The notes beneath the pieces are model-generated. The model searched no databases. It was given only the letters and a program-made list of their open reading frames with translations, and was not told the DNA's origin. This document shows positions 1 to 8,943 of a DNA stretch of 64,000 nucleotides, piece by piece; position 1 is the first letter of the stretch; each line of letters starts with the position of its first letter. Source of the stretch: Aquabacterium sp. A3 (lineage in GTDB: Bacteria > Pseudomonadota > Gammaproteobacteria > Burkholderiales > Burkholderiaceae_C); the NCBI RefSeq assembly GCF_038069945.1, contig NZ_JBBPEV010000002.1, forward strand, positions 461,369 through 525,368. Reading direction: 5' to 3'. The position numbers and the translations under genes were made by a program.

Positions 1-483
1 CGCAAGATCGCCGACATCATCGCCGTCATCGACGGCATTGCCTTCCAGACCAACATCCTGGCCTTGAACGCCGCGGTGGAGGCCGCGCGCGCGGGCGAAC
101 AAGGGCGCGGTTTTGCCGTGGTGGCCGGCGAGGTGCGCACCCTGGCACAACGCAGCGCCGAGGCGGCCAAAGAGATCAAGGCCCTGATCACCGCGAGCGT
201 CGAGCGGGTGGAGGCGGGCACCGCCCTGGCCGACCGCGCGGGCAGCACCATGGACGACGTCGTGGGCGCCATCCGCCGCGTCACCGACATCATGGGCGAG
301 ATCGCCTCATCGAGCGCCGAGCAAAGCTCTGGCGTATCGCAGGTGGGCGATGCCGTCTCGCAGATGGACCAGGTCACCCAGCAAAACGCCGCCCTGGTGG
401 AAGAAAGCGCGGCGGCCGCGGCCAGCCTGCGCAATCAGGCCCAGGCCCTGGTGGGCGCCGTCAGCGTGTTCAAGACCACCTGA
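1..483 (+). CDS. Methyl-accepting chemotaxis protein, C-terminal part (5' end outside window)
   Basis: The reading frame is open from the first base, so this is the tail of a longer gene. The visible 160 residues are the cytoplasmic signalling domain of a chemoreceptor. The hairpin-tip sequence [20 protein letters not shown], followed by [19 protein letters not shown], is the part that contacts CheA and CheW in this family. The rest is the returning coiled-coil helix with many Ala and Gln residues. The sensor, membrane and HAMP parts are not visible, so the ligand cannot be inferred. The stop overlaps the convergent lrgB end by 14 bp. Confidence 0.95.
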   Translation, partial: RKIADIIAVIDGIAFQTNILALNAAVEAARAGEQGRGFAVVAGEVRTLAQRSAEAAKEIKALITASVERVEAGTALADRAGSTMDDVVGAIRRVTDIMGEIASSSAEQSSGVSQVGDAVSQMDQVTQQNAALVEESAAAAASLRNQAQALVGAVSVFKTT

Positions 484-1186
484 GCAGCATCCAGGCCAGC
501 GCCGGTGCGAGCAGCACCAGCGCGATGCCTGAGAAGATCATCGTCAGGCTGGAGACGGCGCCTTCCTGGGCGCCGATCTGCCAGGCCTTGGCCGTGCCCA
601 CCCCATGGGTGGCCGCGCCAAAAGCCGAGCCCACGGCCACGCTGTGTCGCACCTTCAGCCACAGCAGCCAGCCCTGACCCACCAGCATCCCGAACACGCC
701 CGTCACCAGCACGCACATCACGGCCAGTTCGGGCTCGACGCCCAGCGTGGTGGCCACCGGCATGGCAAACGGTGAGGACACCGATCGAGGCAGGATGCTG
801 CGCATCACCTCGTCGGGCAGGCTCAGCACCCAGGCCAGCCCCCATGAGCTGCCCACCCCCAAGACCACGCCGGTCAGCACCCCCGCCGCCAGCGTGATGG
901 GGTAGCGCCTGATCAAGCCACGCTGCTGGTAGATCGGGAAGGCGAAAGCCACCGTGGCCGGCCCCAGCATCCACGTGAGCCACCGCGTGTGCAGCGCATA
1001 CACCTCATATGGTGTGGAGGTGAGCAGCAGCGCCGCAATCAGCACCGTGGGTGTCAGGATGATGGGCGACAGCCACAGGCGCGGAACGCGCTGATGCAGG
1101 CGGCGGGCGCCATAAAACAGCAACAGCGTCAGGGCCAGCCAGCCCAGCGCCTGGGCCTGCACCAGTGCCGACGTTTCCAGGCTCAT
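470..1186 (-). CDS. lrgB: LrgB family membrane protein
   Basis: A 238-residue, very hydrophobic protein with about seven membrane segments. It matches the LrgB/CidB family, including the conserved stretch around [18 protein letters not shown] and a later [16 protein letters not shown] segment. LrgB pairs with the holin-like LrgA. The pair has been linked to control of murein hydrolase export and, in some bacteria, to pyruvate or other small-acid transport. The ATG is at 1186 and overlaps the lrgA stop by 4 bp, so the two genes are translationally coupled. A longer in-frame extension upstream is an artefact of the high GC content. Confidence 0.9.
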   Translation of the reverse strand: MSLETSALVQAQALGWLALTLLLFYGARRLHQRVPRLWLSPIILTPTVLIAALLLTSTPYEVYALHTRWLTWMLGPATVAFAFPIYQQRGLIRRYPITLAAGVLTGVVLGVGSSWGLAWVLSLPDEVMRSILPRSVSSPFAMPVATTLGVEPELAVMCVLVTGVFGMLVGQGWLLWLKVRHSVAVGSAFGAATHGVGTAKAWQIGAQEGAVSSLTMIFSGIALVLLAPALAWMLLRWS

Positions 1187-1632
1187 GGGGTGGGCCTTTC
1201 GGTGCTGGCGGCACCTCGGGCCCGGTGAGGCAGGCCATCTTCCCAACGCGTCACGCGCTCCACCACCCAGCCCACGCCCCCCATCACGAACAGGGTGCCC
1301 AGGCCCACGGCCAGGGCCAGCTTCAGCCCCAGCCAGCCAAACAGCTCTTCGTGGCGAACCAGCGCCATCAGTGGCGGAATGAAAAACAGCAACATGTCGC
1401 CCAGCAACCAGCGCGCACCTCGCTCGATGTGGCGCGTGGGCAGCCAGCCCAGCAAGAGCACCGTGGTCAAGGCCAGCAGGCCCACCACACTGCTGGGCAC
1501 GGGCCAGCCAAAGCGCCGCACCAGCACATCGGCGGCCGCCCACAGCCCCACAAAACCCAGCACCTGCACCAGCCATTGGGCGCGTTGTGCCCAGCGTTGG
1601 CGGTCGGTCAGGGGTTCAGATACAGATGACAT
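1183..1632 (-). CDS. lrgA: CidA/LrgA family holin-like protein
   Basis: A 149-residue protein with four predicted membrane helices and a charged C-terminal tail, the size and shape of CidA/LrgA proteins. The segment GWPVPSSVVGLLALTTVLLL and the LLFFIPPLMALV segment are characteristic. It forms a two-gene operon with lrgB through a 4-bp start/stop overlap. What it transports, or whether it modulates autolysis, cannot be told from sequence. Confidence 0.88.
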   Translation of the reverse strand: MSSVSEPLTDRQRWAQRAQWLVQVLGFVGLWAAADVLVRRFGWPVPSSVVGLLALTTVLLLGWLPTRHIERGARWLLGDMLLFFIPPLMALVRHEELFGWLGLKLALAVGLGTLFVMGGVGWVVERVTRWEDGLPHRARGAASTERPTP

Positions 1633-1692
1633 CAGGCGGGCATGAACAAACTCAGGCCGACATCATGCCGCAAGCCGGCTCAGCCCCCGCAT

Positions 1693-2583
1693 TCAGGCGC
1701 TTTGCTGCAGCCCCGTGTCATCGGCAGGCTGCCCGAACCTGGTGATGCCCAGCGCCTGCTCGCTGTACTGCCACAGCTGGGCTGCCAGGGCACGGTTGCG
1801 ACTGGCCGGGCTGCTGTAGTCCAGCTTGCCACGCGCCCAATAGCCACCACTCTCGCGCAGGCCGGGCGCCGTGACCAACTGGATCTGCGTGCGGGCCCCC
1901 GCCGCCTCCGAGATCAGGCCAGGCCGGATCAGGGTGTTGAACAGGCTGGGCGTGTCGCGCCAGATCTCGGTGTTCACCGGGCCGGGGTGGAAGGCGTTGA
2001 CCTTCACCGAGGTGCCTCCCACTCGGCGCGCCAGTTCGCGCACGAACAGCAGGTTGGCCAGCTTGGAGCGCCCATAGGCCCTGAACGGCACCAGCATCAG
2101 CAGTGATCGCGTCGACGGGCTGCGCAGGCTGTCGAAGTCGAAGCCTCCGCCCATCCAGTGCGCCACCGAGCTCGTCACCACCACGCGGGCATCAGGCGCG
2201 GCCAGCACCAGCGGCAACAGGTGGTGCGTCAACAAGAAATGGCCCAGGTGCGTGGTGGCGAACATGAACTCGTAGCCCGCCGAATTGCAGCGCAACTGCG
2301 GCGTGAACAGGCCCGCGTTCAGCACCAGCGCGTCCAGTTGCGTCCAGCGCGCCTGCACGGCCTGAGCCAGGGCCACCACCTGCCCAAACTCAGACAGGTC
2401 GCAGGCGATGAAATCCACCTGGGCCCCCGGCGTGTCGCGCCGCAGCTGAGCGACCAGCGCCAGCCCCTTGCGCGCGTCACGCGCCGCGATCAGCACCTCA
2501 TAGCCTTGGGCCACCAGGGCCTTCACGGTTTCTTTGCCAATGCCGGCACTGCCGCCGGTGACCAAGGCTGTCTTGCGTTGCAT
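1693..2583 (-). CDS. SDR family NAD(P)-dependent oxidoreductase
   Basis: A 296-residue short-chain dehydrogenase of the retinol-dehydrogenase-like type. The Rossmann glycine motif TGGSAGIG lies at residues 9-16, the NAG motif near residue 92, a catalytic Ser in VTSSVAH, and the catalytic Tyr/Lys pair in YGRSKLAN. The start at 2583 was chosen because GGAG lies 8 bases upstream. The ATG eight codons earlier has no ribosome binding site. The substrate is unknown, and no metabolic neighbour indicates a pathway. Confidence 0.88.
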   Translation of the reverse strand: MQRKTALVTGGSAGIGKETVKALVAQGYEVLIAARDARKGLALVAQLRRDTPGAQVDFIACDLSEFGQVVALAQAVQARWTQLDALVLNAGLFTPQLRCNSAGYEFMFATTHLGHFLLTHHLLPLVLAAPDARVVVTSSVAHWMGGGFDFDSLRSPSTRSLLMLVPFRAYGRSKLANLLFVRELARRVGGTSVKVNAFHPGPVNTEIWRDTPSLFNTLIRPGLISEAAGARTQIQLVTAPGLRESGGYWARGKLDYSSPASRNRALAAQLWQYSEQALGITRFGQPADDTGLQQSA

Positions 2584-2700
2584 GCGGTGCTCCGTGATGA
2601 AGATCAAGCACTGTAAGGCTTGCGTGCCGGGGGTTCAATGGTTGAAAGCGCCAAGCCCTTCGGAGCATCACCAACATCTGCTGAGTCGGCAGCAAATGTC

Positions 2701-2740
2701 TGCAATCACATGCACAAAATCAATAGTGACTGTGATTGCA
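2701..2740. promoter_or_regulatory. Inverted repeat upstream of hipBA, candidate HipB operator
   Basis: TGCAATCACA at 2701-2710 and its exact reverse complement TGTGATTGCA at 2731-2740 face each other with 20 bp between them. The centre-to-centre distance is 30 bp, about three helical turns. The site lies about 80 bp before hipB, in a stretch much richer in A+T than its surroundings. HipB-type antitoxins are known to bind inverted repeats in their own promoter, so an autoregulatory operator is the natural reading. That assignment is inference. Confidence 0.55.
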
Positions 2741-2818
2741 TACTTGATGTGTGATGGGTTACACAATAAAATGTCTGTAATAGCGGTCCTTAAATTGTTT
2801 GAGACTGAGATTGCAGCC

Positions 2819-3160
2819 ATGAAGCGCAACGAACACCCCCTGATGACCCCAGAGCGCCTGAACGAGGCCCGCCAGCTCGGTGAGAAGCTGGCACGCCTGC
2901 GAATGGCCCGACGGATTCGGCAAGTGGACGCCGCCACCCGGGCGGGGCTTTCCCGCTCCACGGCCGTGTTGCTTGAAAAGGGAGACCTCGGCCGCACCCA
3001 GGCTCAAATCCTGAGGTACCTGGAGGCGATTGCGCCTGGCGTGAGCCTTTTGTCGCTGCTGAAGGAAGACGACCCGTCTCTGCAAGCCCTGTCTGTGCGT
3101 GAGGCTACCCAGCGTGTCCGCACCTTGACCAAGGCCGAACTGGACCGTCTGGACTTCTGA
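2819..3160 (+). CDS. HipB-like XRE family antitoxin/regulator
   Basis: A 113-residue protein with a helix-turn-helix of the Cro/C1 type (RMARRIRQVDAATRAGLSRS, followed by a recognition helix) and a C-terminal tail ending in a hydrophobic Trp-free motif. It precedes hipA and overlaps it at TGATG. HipB proteins repress the operon and hold HipA inactive. The frame continues open upstream, but the ATG at 2819 follows the A+T-rich promoter region and gives a protein of the usual antitoxin size. Confidence 0.82.
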   Translation: MKRNEHPLMTPERLNEARQLGEKLARLRMARRIRQVDAATRAGLSRSTAVLLEKGDLGRTQAQILRYLEAIAPGVSLLSLLKEDDPSLQALSVREATQRVRTLTKAELDRLDF

Positions 3161-4548
3161 TGGCGCGCAAGAAATCAGAGGTCTACGTTTTCAGCCACAT
3201 CGGTCAAGCCGACGGGCACCGGTTCGTGCCCTGCGGCATCCTGGGTCTGACGGAAACCGACGGTGCGAGCGTGCAAGACCGCGAGCTCGCCAGCGAGTTC
3301 GCCTACGGCACAGGCTACCTCGAGCGTCCGGAGTCCTTCGAGCTGGACCCGGTCAGCCTGGCTTTTGGAGACCGGCAGGGCATCAAAGGCAAGGTGCTTT
3401 TCCCGGTCAACGGATTGGGTGAATTCGGTGGCCTTCGCGACGCCGCCCCCGACGCCTGGGGACGCCGGGTCATCGAGGCGCGCCTGAAGGCGCCGGCCAA
3501 CAGCCTGCTGGAGGTGCAGTACCTGCTACACGCCGGGGGCGACCGGGTGGGGGCACTGGACGTGCGGGAGGCACGCACGAGCCTCGATTCGCCATCTGCC
3601 AGCGACATGCACTCGCTGCAGTACGTGCTGCAGGCCGCGGAGGCGGTTGACCACGGCGCGCCCGTGCCGGCCAGCCTTGAGAGCTTCCTGGGCGCTGGGC
3701 CATCGGCTGGCGGTGCACGGCCCAAAGCCGCTGTTCGTGACGACGACGGCGCGCTCTGGCTGGCCAAGTTTCCCGCCAGGGGCGACACCTTCGACGTCGC
3801 GCGGGCCGAGACCTGCACCTTGGAGCTGGCCCGCCGCTGTGGCCTGACCGTGCCCGAGGTGCGCTACCTCGATGTGGGCGGCCGACCGGTCATGCTCATC
3901 CGGCGGTTTGATCGCTACTGGGCCCACGCGGGCGAGTCCTTGCCCGAAGGTGCGCTTCACGACACGCGGCCCGGCGGCGGTCGGGTGGAGGGGCGCCTCC
4001 CTTTTGTCAGCGGTCTCACGCTGGTGGCTTGCAGCGAGCTCGAATCGCCTGACAAGGCCTACGCCGATCTGGGGCGAGCCATCCGTCGATACGTCCATCC
4101 CATGGCGGTGCGGGCCAACACCGAAGAGCTTTTCGCGCGCATGGTGCTCAACATCTTCGTCTCCAACGACGACGACCACCTGCGCAATCACGGCTTCGTG
4201 CGCGACCCGCAACGGGGTGGGTGGGTGCTCAGCCCCCTGTACGACGTGGTGCCGAGGCCCGTCTTGGCCGGCGAGCGTCGGCTCCACCTGGGCGTGGGGG
4301 AGCACGGCAAGCTTGCCACCTTGGACAACGCCTTGAGCCACCATGCCGCCTTCGTGCCGCAGCGCCCGACGGCCGTGGGCATCATGCGCCGTGTCTGGGG
4401 CGAGGTGCGGCAATGGAAGACGTGCTTCGAAGAGCTCGGGGCCGACGGCCGGCTCATCGACCAGCTCACCCATGCATTCCGGGACATCAGCGAGATGGCC
4501 TCACCCGCGCTCGAAGCTGAAATCCGTGGCCGACGGCAACCAGGCTGA
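3160..4548 (+). CDS. HipA family serine/threonine kinase toxin
   Basis: A 462-residue full-length HipA-like protein. The N-subdomain ends in the conserved DAAPDAWGRRVI segment. The ATP-site lysine is in LWLAKFP, a substrate-region Arg-Phe-Asp motif follows (LIRRFDR), the catalytic loop is N336-D-D-D-H-L-R-N343, and the metal-binding Asp is D362 in LSPLYDVVP. HipA kinases inactivate targets such as glutamyl-tRNA synthetase and induce dormancy. The target here is unknown. All catalytic residues are present, so it should be active. The stop at 4548 lies just before the direct repeat that bounds the integrated element. Confidence 0.9.
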   Translation: MARKKSEVYVFSHIGQADGHRFVPCGILGLTETDGASVQDRELASEFAYGTGYLERPESFELDPVSLAFGDRQGIKGKVLFPVNGLGEFGGLRDAAPDAWGRRVIEARLKAPANSLLEVQYLLHAGGDRVGALDVREARTSLDSPSASDMHSLQYVLQAAEAVDHGAPVPASLESFLGAGPSAGGARPKAAVRDDDGALWLAKFPARGDTFDVARAETCTLELARRCGLTVPEVRYLDVGGRPVMLIRRFDRYWAHAGESLPEGALHDTRPGGGRVEGRLPFVSGLTLVACSELESPDKAYADLGRAIRRYVHPMAVRANTEELFARMVLNIFVSNDDDHLRNHGFVRDPQRGGWVLSPLYDVVPRPVLAGERRLHLGVGEHGKLATLDNALSHHAAFVPQRPTAVGIMRRVWGEVRQWKTCFEELGADGRLIDQLTHAFRDISEMASPALEAEIRGRRQPG

Positions 4549-4593
4549 ACATCAAGACCGGCTGTTTTGTAGAACGAAGCCCGAATTGTAGAA

Positions 4594-4626
4594 AGGCCTC
4601 GCGCACTGAAACAGCGGGCGAGGCCT
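4594..4626 (-). terminator. Orphan copy of the tRNA-Met terminator
   Basis: A perfect 9-bp stem, AGGCCTCGC/GCGAGGCCT, with a T-rich stretch on the minus-strand side. It is the duplicate of the terminator at 11566-11599. In this left copy it follows only a tRNA fragment, so it no longer serves a complete gene. Confidence 0.75.
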
Positions 4627-4634
4627 ATGGATAC

Positions 4635-4681
<47 letters not shown>

Positions 4682-4849
4682 TTGTACTTTCCCCTTGTGA
4701 GTCAATGACTTAGCAGTGAATGGCGTCTCGCTTTGGGTGTGTCTCGTAACGTTCGTTCCCTAGCAGGAGTCGGGGAACACTGTCACTTTGTAGATTGGTT
4801 GCACATTCGGTGGCACGTGTATCCTTGGGCGCCAGAAAGGGTTAGGTAC

Positions 4850-5491
4850 ATGGCAACGCGGTCGAAGAAGGGTCAAGGCTCCAAGTCGAGCAAGGCATCC
4901 GAGAGGCTTGATGCTCTCGCGGAGGAAGCCATGTTCATGGATCGGCTGACGGAAGAAAGCCGCGCGGCTGAGCCTGTTCAACCAGGCCGGTTCAACGAAA
5001 AGCCAGAGGAAGAACTGGGCGCACGCATCCAGGCAGCGCGGGAGGATAAGCGATTGACCCAGGGGGAGCTTGCAGACCTGACAAAGGGGCTTGATCCCGA
5101 GAACAAAGGGATATCCAGGGCCGTTGTGTCTCTGTACGAGGCCGGGACGAATCGCCCCTCACCGAGGGAGCTTCGCCTGTTGTGCGAGGCGCTGCGCGTA
5201 ACACCTAACTTCCTGATCTACGGTGATGAGCAGCCATTTCACCCGTTGAATGATGAAAAGCGCACAGGGGGCCGTGCACGTAGCGACGCTGAAGGCTATG
5301 CGTGGATGGCCTATGTGTTCGGGACGCTTCACCACAACCACTTCGCATCTTTGATGGCGATTGCCCTAGATCTTCAGCGCGGCTGGAACAAAAAGTTTGA
5401 CCATGGTCTGCAAGATGAGGCAAACCAAAGGCTCTTGGATGTAGCCGATGAACTGAGGGAACGCCTCCAAAAGCGCAAATCGTCGAAGTAG
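4850..5491 (+). CDS. XRE family transcriptional regulator of the element
   Basis: A 213-residue protein. The first 60 residues are charged and probably flexible. An XRE helix-turn-helix follows at about residues 60-125 (IQAAREDKRLTQGELADL, then SRAVVSLYEAGTNRPS and LCEALRVTPNFLIYG). A C-terminal helical domain ends in a basic tail. It is the first gene inside the left end and is read in the same direction as the replication genes, where a phage-type repressor would be expected. The ATG at 4850 was chosen because AAAGGG lies about 11 bases upstream; an earlier in-frame start would add 39 poorly plausible residues. Confidence 0.8.
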   Translation: MATRSKKGQGSKSSKASERLDALAEEAMFMDRLTEESRAAEPVQPGRFNEKPEEELGARIQAAREDKRLTQGELADLTKGLDPENKGISRAVVSLYEAGTNRPSPRELRLLCEALRVTPNFLIYGDEQPFHPLNDEKRTGGRARSDAEGYAWMAYVFGTLHHNHFASLMAIALDLQRGWNKKFDHGLQDEANQRLLDVADELRERLQKRKSSK

Positions 5492-5504
5492 TCTTTGCAA
5501 TTTC

Positions 5505-5586
5505 TCGTTGCATGGCTTGCAACGAAGAATTTCAGGATGTACAGTTCGCCCTGTGGTGCAACGGATCGTTGCACCGACTGCAACGA
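5505..5586. promoter_or_regulatory. Cluster of TGCAACGA operator-like sites
   Basis: Two inverted repeats and a half site lie in the 106-bp gap between the two HTH genes. The first is TCGTTGCA (5505-5512) with TGCAACGA (5518-5525). The second is GGTGCAACG (5555-5563) with CGTTGCACC (5567-5575), a perfect 9-bp arm. A lone TGCAACGA lies at 5579-5586, just ahead of the next start codon. Repeated short palindromes between regulator genes are typical of phage-like control regions. Which of the two proteins binds here is unknown. Confidence 0.65.
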
Positions 5587-5597
5587 AAGGGCTGAAC

Positions 5598-6323
5598 ATG
5601 TCACGCATCAACTTTGACGATCTTCCGATCACATCGGACCAGGCGCGCGCTGCGCGCAACTATTTTGGTTGGCCCCAGGCCAAGGCCGCTGAAGAAAGCG
5701 GCTTGCCGCTTCACAAGATCAAGCGGTTTGAGGCCGGGAACTTCATCCCGGACACCGACTTCCTGAACGACCTGCGCGCTTTCTTCGAGCGCAGCGGGTA
5801 CAAGTTCGAAGACTCTCCCGAACCCGGTGCCAAGGCCAAGAAGGCGGGACTCGTGTTCCCTCAAGGGGTGGTTTCTGATCCTGATGAGGATCAGGCGGGT
5901 GTCGCTGGCAAACCGTCGAAAGCCACGGTGCATCACATGCGCATTTCGCTCCCTGAGCCTGAAATGGGCCATGTGCTGGACCTCATCGAGCTGAACGAAG
6001 AAAAGGCCTTGGACTTGCTCAATCAGCCGTTGAGCAAAGGGCTCTGGGAAGGCTTCAGCGACAAGAGCGAGGCTCAGCACGGCGAAGTGCTCAAGCTCTT
6101 GGCAGCCAACGGGTTGTTGTTTGCCAGGCTCTTCGGCCGAGATGTGGGCGGCAAGCCTGCCAAGGAAGTCGTCGATGGCAGCCAGAACCCGCGCACGCAG
6201 GCGGACTTGCTGCATCGTGGCCAGGCGGACGTGTACCTCGCTGCTGGTGGTGATTTGCAGGCCCGGGACCGCCTCAAGGCGCGCAAGCCTGCTCAGAGCC
6301 TCATGTCCGCCATCTTTGGCTGA
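5598..6323 (+). CDS. HTH domain protein, element regulator
   Basis: A 241-residue protein whose first 65 residues form an XRE-like helix-turn-helix (ITSDQARAARNYFGWPQAKA, then a helix ending KIKRFEAGNFIPDTDFLNDL). The remaining 170 residues have no motif I recognise, apart from an acidic middle and a conserved-looking segment SLPEPEMGHVLDLIELNEEK. The start at 5598 follows AAAGGG at suitable spacing and lies right after the operator cluster, which suggests autoregulation or control by the upstream regulator. Confidence 0.72.
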   Translation: MSRINFDDLPITSDQARAARNYFGWPQAKAAEESGLPLHKIKRFEAGNFIPDTDFLNDLRAFFERSGYKFEDSPEPGAKAKKAGLVFPQGVVSDPDEDQAGVAGKPSKATVHHMRISLPEPEMGHVLDLIELNEEKALDLLNQPLSKGLWEGFSDKSEAQHGEVLKLLAANGLLFARLFGRDVGGKPAKEVVDGSQNPRTQADLLHRGQADVYLAAGGDLQARDRLKARKPAQSLMSAIFG

Positions 6324-6433
6324 GTGCTTGCCAAAGCGCGCCTCGTGAGAGTGCGCGCACAGGCCATGTGCAAACAGATCGAAGCCAAAAGCCCGCTGCA
6401 ACCGGGCCGGCCTTCCATTGAAGGGAAACAACC

Positions 6434-6727
6434 ATGCCTTGCATCACAAGCAGCGCTGCCGCATGGGCCGCGCCATTGCTGGATCTCGTTGACGAAACCA
6501 GCGCCAAGAAAACCCACAAGCTCCCGCCTCAGGTCTGCGTCTTGTGGCTGCCAGATTACGGCGGGTATCTCAAGTCTGTTGACCTGAGCGCCGCCAAGTT
6601 CAAGTTGAGCCCATCGCCAGAGTGCGCCATGCGCTTGAACGATGAAATGGCCGAGGCCGTGGGCCAAGACCTCATCGACGTGACCGGCGTGCGTGTGCAC
6701 CTGCGTCCCTACCGTGAACTTCACTGA
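6434..6727 (+). CDS. Hypothetical protein, 97 residues
   Basis: A small gene with a GAAGGG ribosome binding site ahead of its ATG, 9 bp upstream of the replication endonuclease. I do not recognise the product. It is not membrane-bound, and its C-terminal half (DLIDVTGVRVHLRPYRELH) looks like a beta-strand segment. Its place directly before the replicase suggests a replication accessory or copy-control role, which is inference from position only. Confidence 0.65.
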   Translation: MPCITSSAAAWAAPLLDLVDETSAKKTHKLPPQVCVLWLPDYGGYLKSVDLSAAKFKLSPSPECAMRLNDEMAEAVGQDLIDVTGVRVHLRPYRELH

Positions 6728-6736
6728 GGGTGCGCC

Positions 6737-8410
6737 ATGTCGATCGATTCCATCAAGACCTTCTCCATGCAACCGGTCGCCCTGGCTCAAAGGGCTGCCG
6801 CGTATGACCTGGCAGACGATGAAGTGAGGGCCGCGGCCGAACGTGCAGCCGCTTCCGTCCGTCGCCTGGCGGCCTCATCCTGGCTTCAGATCGGCCCGCG
6901 CGATGAACTGGTGCTCAAGACCTTGCACCGCATGGCGCAGGGCTACGGCGTCCGCCATCCCAACAAGGCAGGGGCGCAGCAATGGTTCAACCGGATGACC
7001 GATCCTGCCTGGTGGCGCCGTGCGCTTCGGTCCCGATTCCGTGACGTTGAACTGCACCAGATCCGCAAAGGGGCTGTGCATCGCCAGGCGGGCCGGTATG
7101 TCTCAGACAAGGCCATGCGCCGCTTTGAGCGCAACAAGACTTACATGGCGGGCCTGCTGTCATCCCTTGATCTGGTCAACCAAACCACGGGCGAGGTTCT
7201 GCCGCTGCAAGACGTGGTGGACGCCAGCTTGGCCAACCCCAGCAACCGGCGCAAAGCGATGATGGCCCGCATCAAAGGCATTGAGGCCACCGCCAATACC
7301 CGTGGCCATGAGGCGCTGTTTCTGACCATCACTTGCCCCAGCCGCATGCATCCCCGTCACTTCAGCACGGGTGCAGCGAATGAGGCCTATGAAGGCACCA
7401 GTCCCAGGCAAGCCCAGGCCTACATGGGGCGCTTGTGGAACAAGGCCATGCGCGTACTGGCTCATCAGGGCATCACGCCTTACGGCTTGCGTGTGGTTGA
7501 GCCTCACCACGATGCATGCCCTCATTGGCACGTCCTGGCCTTCCTGCCTGCACAGCAGGTCGAAACCTTCACCAGCGTGATGCGTGCCTATGCCTTGGCC
7601 GACAGCCCCAATGAGCCAGGCGCACAAGAGCGCCGCTTCACAGTCGAACGCATCGACCCCGAGAAGGGCAGCGCCGTGGGTTATGTCGCCAAGTACGTGT
7701 CCAAGAGCATCGACGGCGAGGGCGTGGGCCAAGACGACGAAAGCGGCATGGCGGGCAAAGATGCCTCACGCCGCATCGTCGCGTGGGCGCGCACCTGGGG
7801 CGTTCGGCAGTTTCAGTTCTTCGGCGTCCCCTCCATCACCCCCACCCGTGAGCTCTATCGGCTGGATGCTGAGTGCTTGCCATCAGCAGGGCTGAAGGCA
7901 GCACATGAGGCCACCAAGGCCAATGACTACGCCGCGTGGCTGCAAGCCTGCCAGGTGCACGGCTTGCGCTTCCGCGTGGCCTACAGCGAGCGCCCCAGCG
8001 GCCGGTATGCCGATGAAATCACGCGCTCCATCACCGGCCTGAAGGTTCAAGGCGAAGACCTGGCGGGCGTGCTGGAGTTGGTGACCCGACAAGACGCCTG
8101 GCGCATCGCACCGCGCAAGCAAGAGCGCACGCATGGCGATGCTGCAGCGCCGGTCCTCTCCCACCCTTGGACTCGATTCAATAACTCCGCAAGCATTGAT
8201 TTCAAAGGGATTTTTACGGGCCCGGAGGATGGCCAACAGACACGGGCCGAGCGACTGGCCAAACCGGTGCACCACGACACCAAAACACGGGCCTGGATGG
8301 CCTCGGCGCAAGCCCTGGAGGCCGCTGGATACGGGGCTTCTGCTGCCGAGTTGAGGCAGCGCGCCTGGCTCCGCATGGATGCCTTGGCCATGAAGGGGAG
8401 GGCAGCATGA
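6737..8410 (+). CDS. Replication endonuclease, phage P2 gpA-like (HUH, rolling circle)
   Basis: A 557-residue protein with the three motifs of rolling-circle initiators in order: a hydrophobic FLTITCPSRMH segment (motif 1), HWHVLAF with metal ligands H263 and H265 (motif 2), and YVAKYVSK with the tyrosine pair Y316/Y320 (motif 3). The twin tyrosines four residues apart match the phage P2 gpA family, which nicks the origin and joins the strand. It is the largest gene of the element and is followed with a 4-bp overlap by the next gene. An active replicase implies that excised copies can multiply. Confidence 0.88.
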   Translation: MSIDSIKTFSMQPVALAQRAAAYDLADDEVRAAAERAAASVRRLAASSWLQIGPRDELVLKTLHRMAQGYGVRHPNKAGAQQWFNRMTDPAWWRRALRSRFRDVELHQIRKGAVHRQAGRYVSDKAMRRFERNKTYMAGLLSSLDLVNQTTGEVLPLQDVVDASLANPSNRRKAMMARIKGIEATANTRGHEALFLTITCPSRMHPRHFSTGAANEAYEGTSPRQAQAYMGRLWNKAMRVLAHQGITPYGLRVVEPHHDACPHWHVLAFLPAQQVETFTSVMRAYALADSPNEPGAQERRFTVERIDPEKGSAVGYVAKYVSKSIDGEGVGQDDESGMAGKDASRRIVAWARTWGVRQFQFFGVPSITPTRELYRLDAECLPSAGLKAAHEATKANDYAAWLQACQVHGLRFRVAYSERPSGRYADEITRSITGLKVQGEDLAGVLELVTRQDAWRIAPRKQERTHGDAAAPVLSHPWTRFNNSASIDFKGIFTGPEDGQQTRAERLAKPVHHDTKTRAWMASAQALEAAGYGASAAELRQRAWLRMDALAMKGRAA

Positions 8411-8943
8411 GCCTGTTGCATCGATTGCCCAAGAACATGCCGCCACTGGATGTGGTGCTGCATGACATCTTCAGCCCCAAGCCTGCCGCACTGGCTGCCG
8501 CCTTGGGGGTTGACGAACGCACCGTGCGCCGCTGGATTGCCGCCAATGAGGCGCCCCGGCCGGTGATGTTGGCCTTGTTCTGGCTGACCCGATGGGGCAT
8601 GCAGTGGACAGATGCAGACCTCTACAACGAGGCGCAACTGCACTTCGCCATGAACCGCTGCCAGGCGCAGACCATCCGGGAACTGAGGACGCAGCTCGCA
8701 CGCATGGGGCGAATCGGTAGCTTTGGCGCAGCCAATGACCCTGCCGAGGCCGTTGTCCTGCCGTTGCCTGCTGGCACTCATCCCGTGCGCATGTGCCTCA
8801 AGAAGCGCCAGACGGTGCCCGATGCGCATGGCCGCAACCGGCGTGCAGCCGGTTCGGGTGAGGTCGGTTTGATCCGCGAGCGGGTCTGCAAGCGGCCCAC
8901 CAGCTACCACCACTTTGTCCAACGCAAAAGGAGCGCAGCATGA
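8407..8943 (+). CDS. Putative HTH protein of unknown function
   Basis: A 178-residue protein translationally coupled to the replicase (ATGA overlap) and to the next small gene (another ATGA). Residues 25-60 (PAALAAALGVDERTVRRWIA, then NEAPRPVMLALFWLTRWG) fit a DNA-binding helix-turn-helix. The rest is unrecognised, and the C-terminus is strongly basic. It could assist replication initiation or regulate the operon. That role is inferred from the coupling only. Confidence 0.65.
   Translation: MSLLHRLPKNMPPLDVVLHDIFSPKPAALAAALGVDERTVRRWIAANEAPRPVMLALFWLTRWGMQWTDADLYNEAQLHFAMNRCQAQTIRELRTQLARMGRIGSFGAANDPAEAVVLPLPAGTHPVRMCLKKRQTVPDAHGRNRRAAGSGEVGLIRERVCKRPTSYHHFVQRKRSAA

Noticed and set aside
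2819..4548. hipBA as cargo of the tRNA-Met element
   Set aside because: The genes lie outside the left repeat, so they are not within the unit bounded by the repeats, although they could belong to an older insertion.
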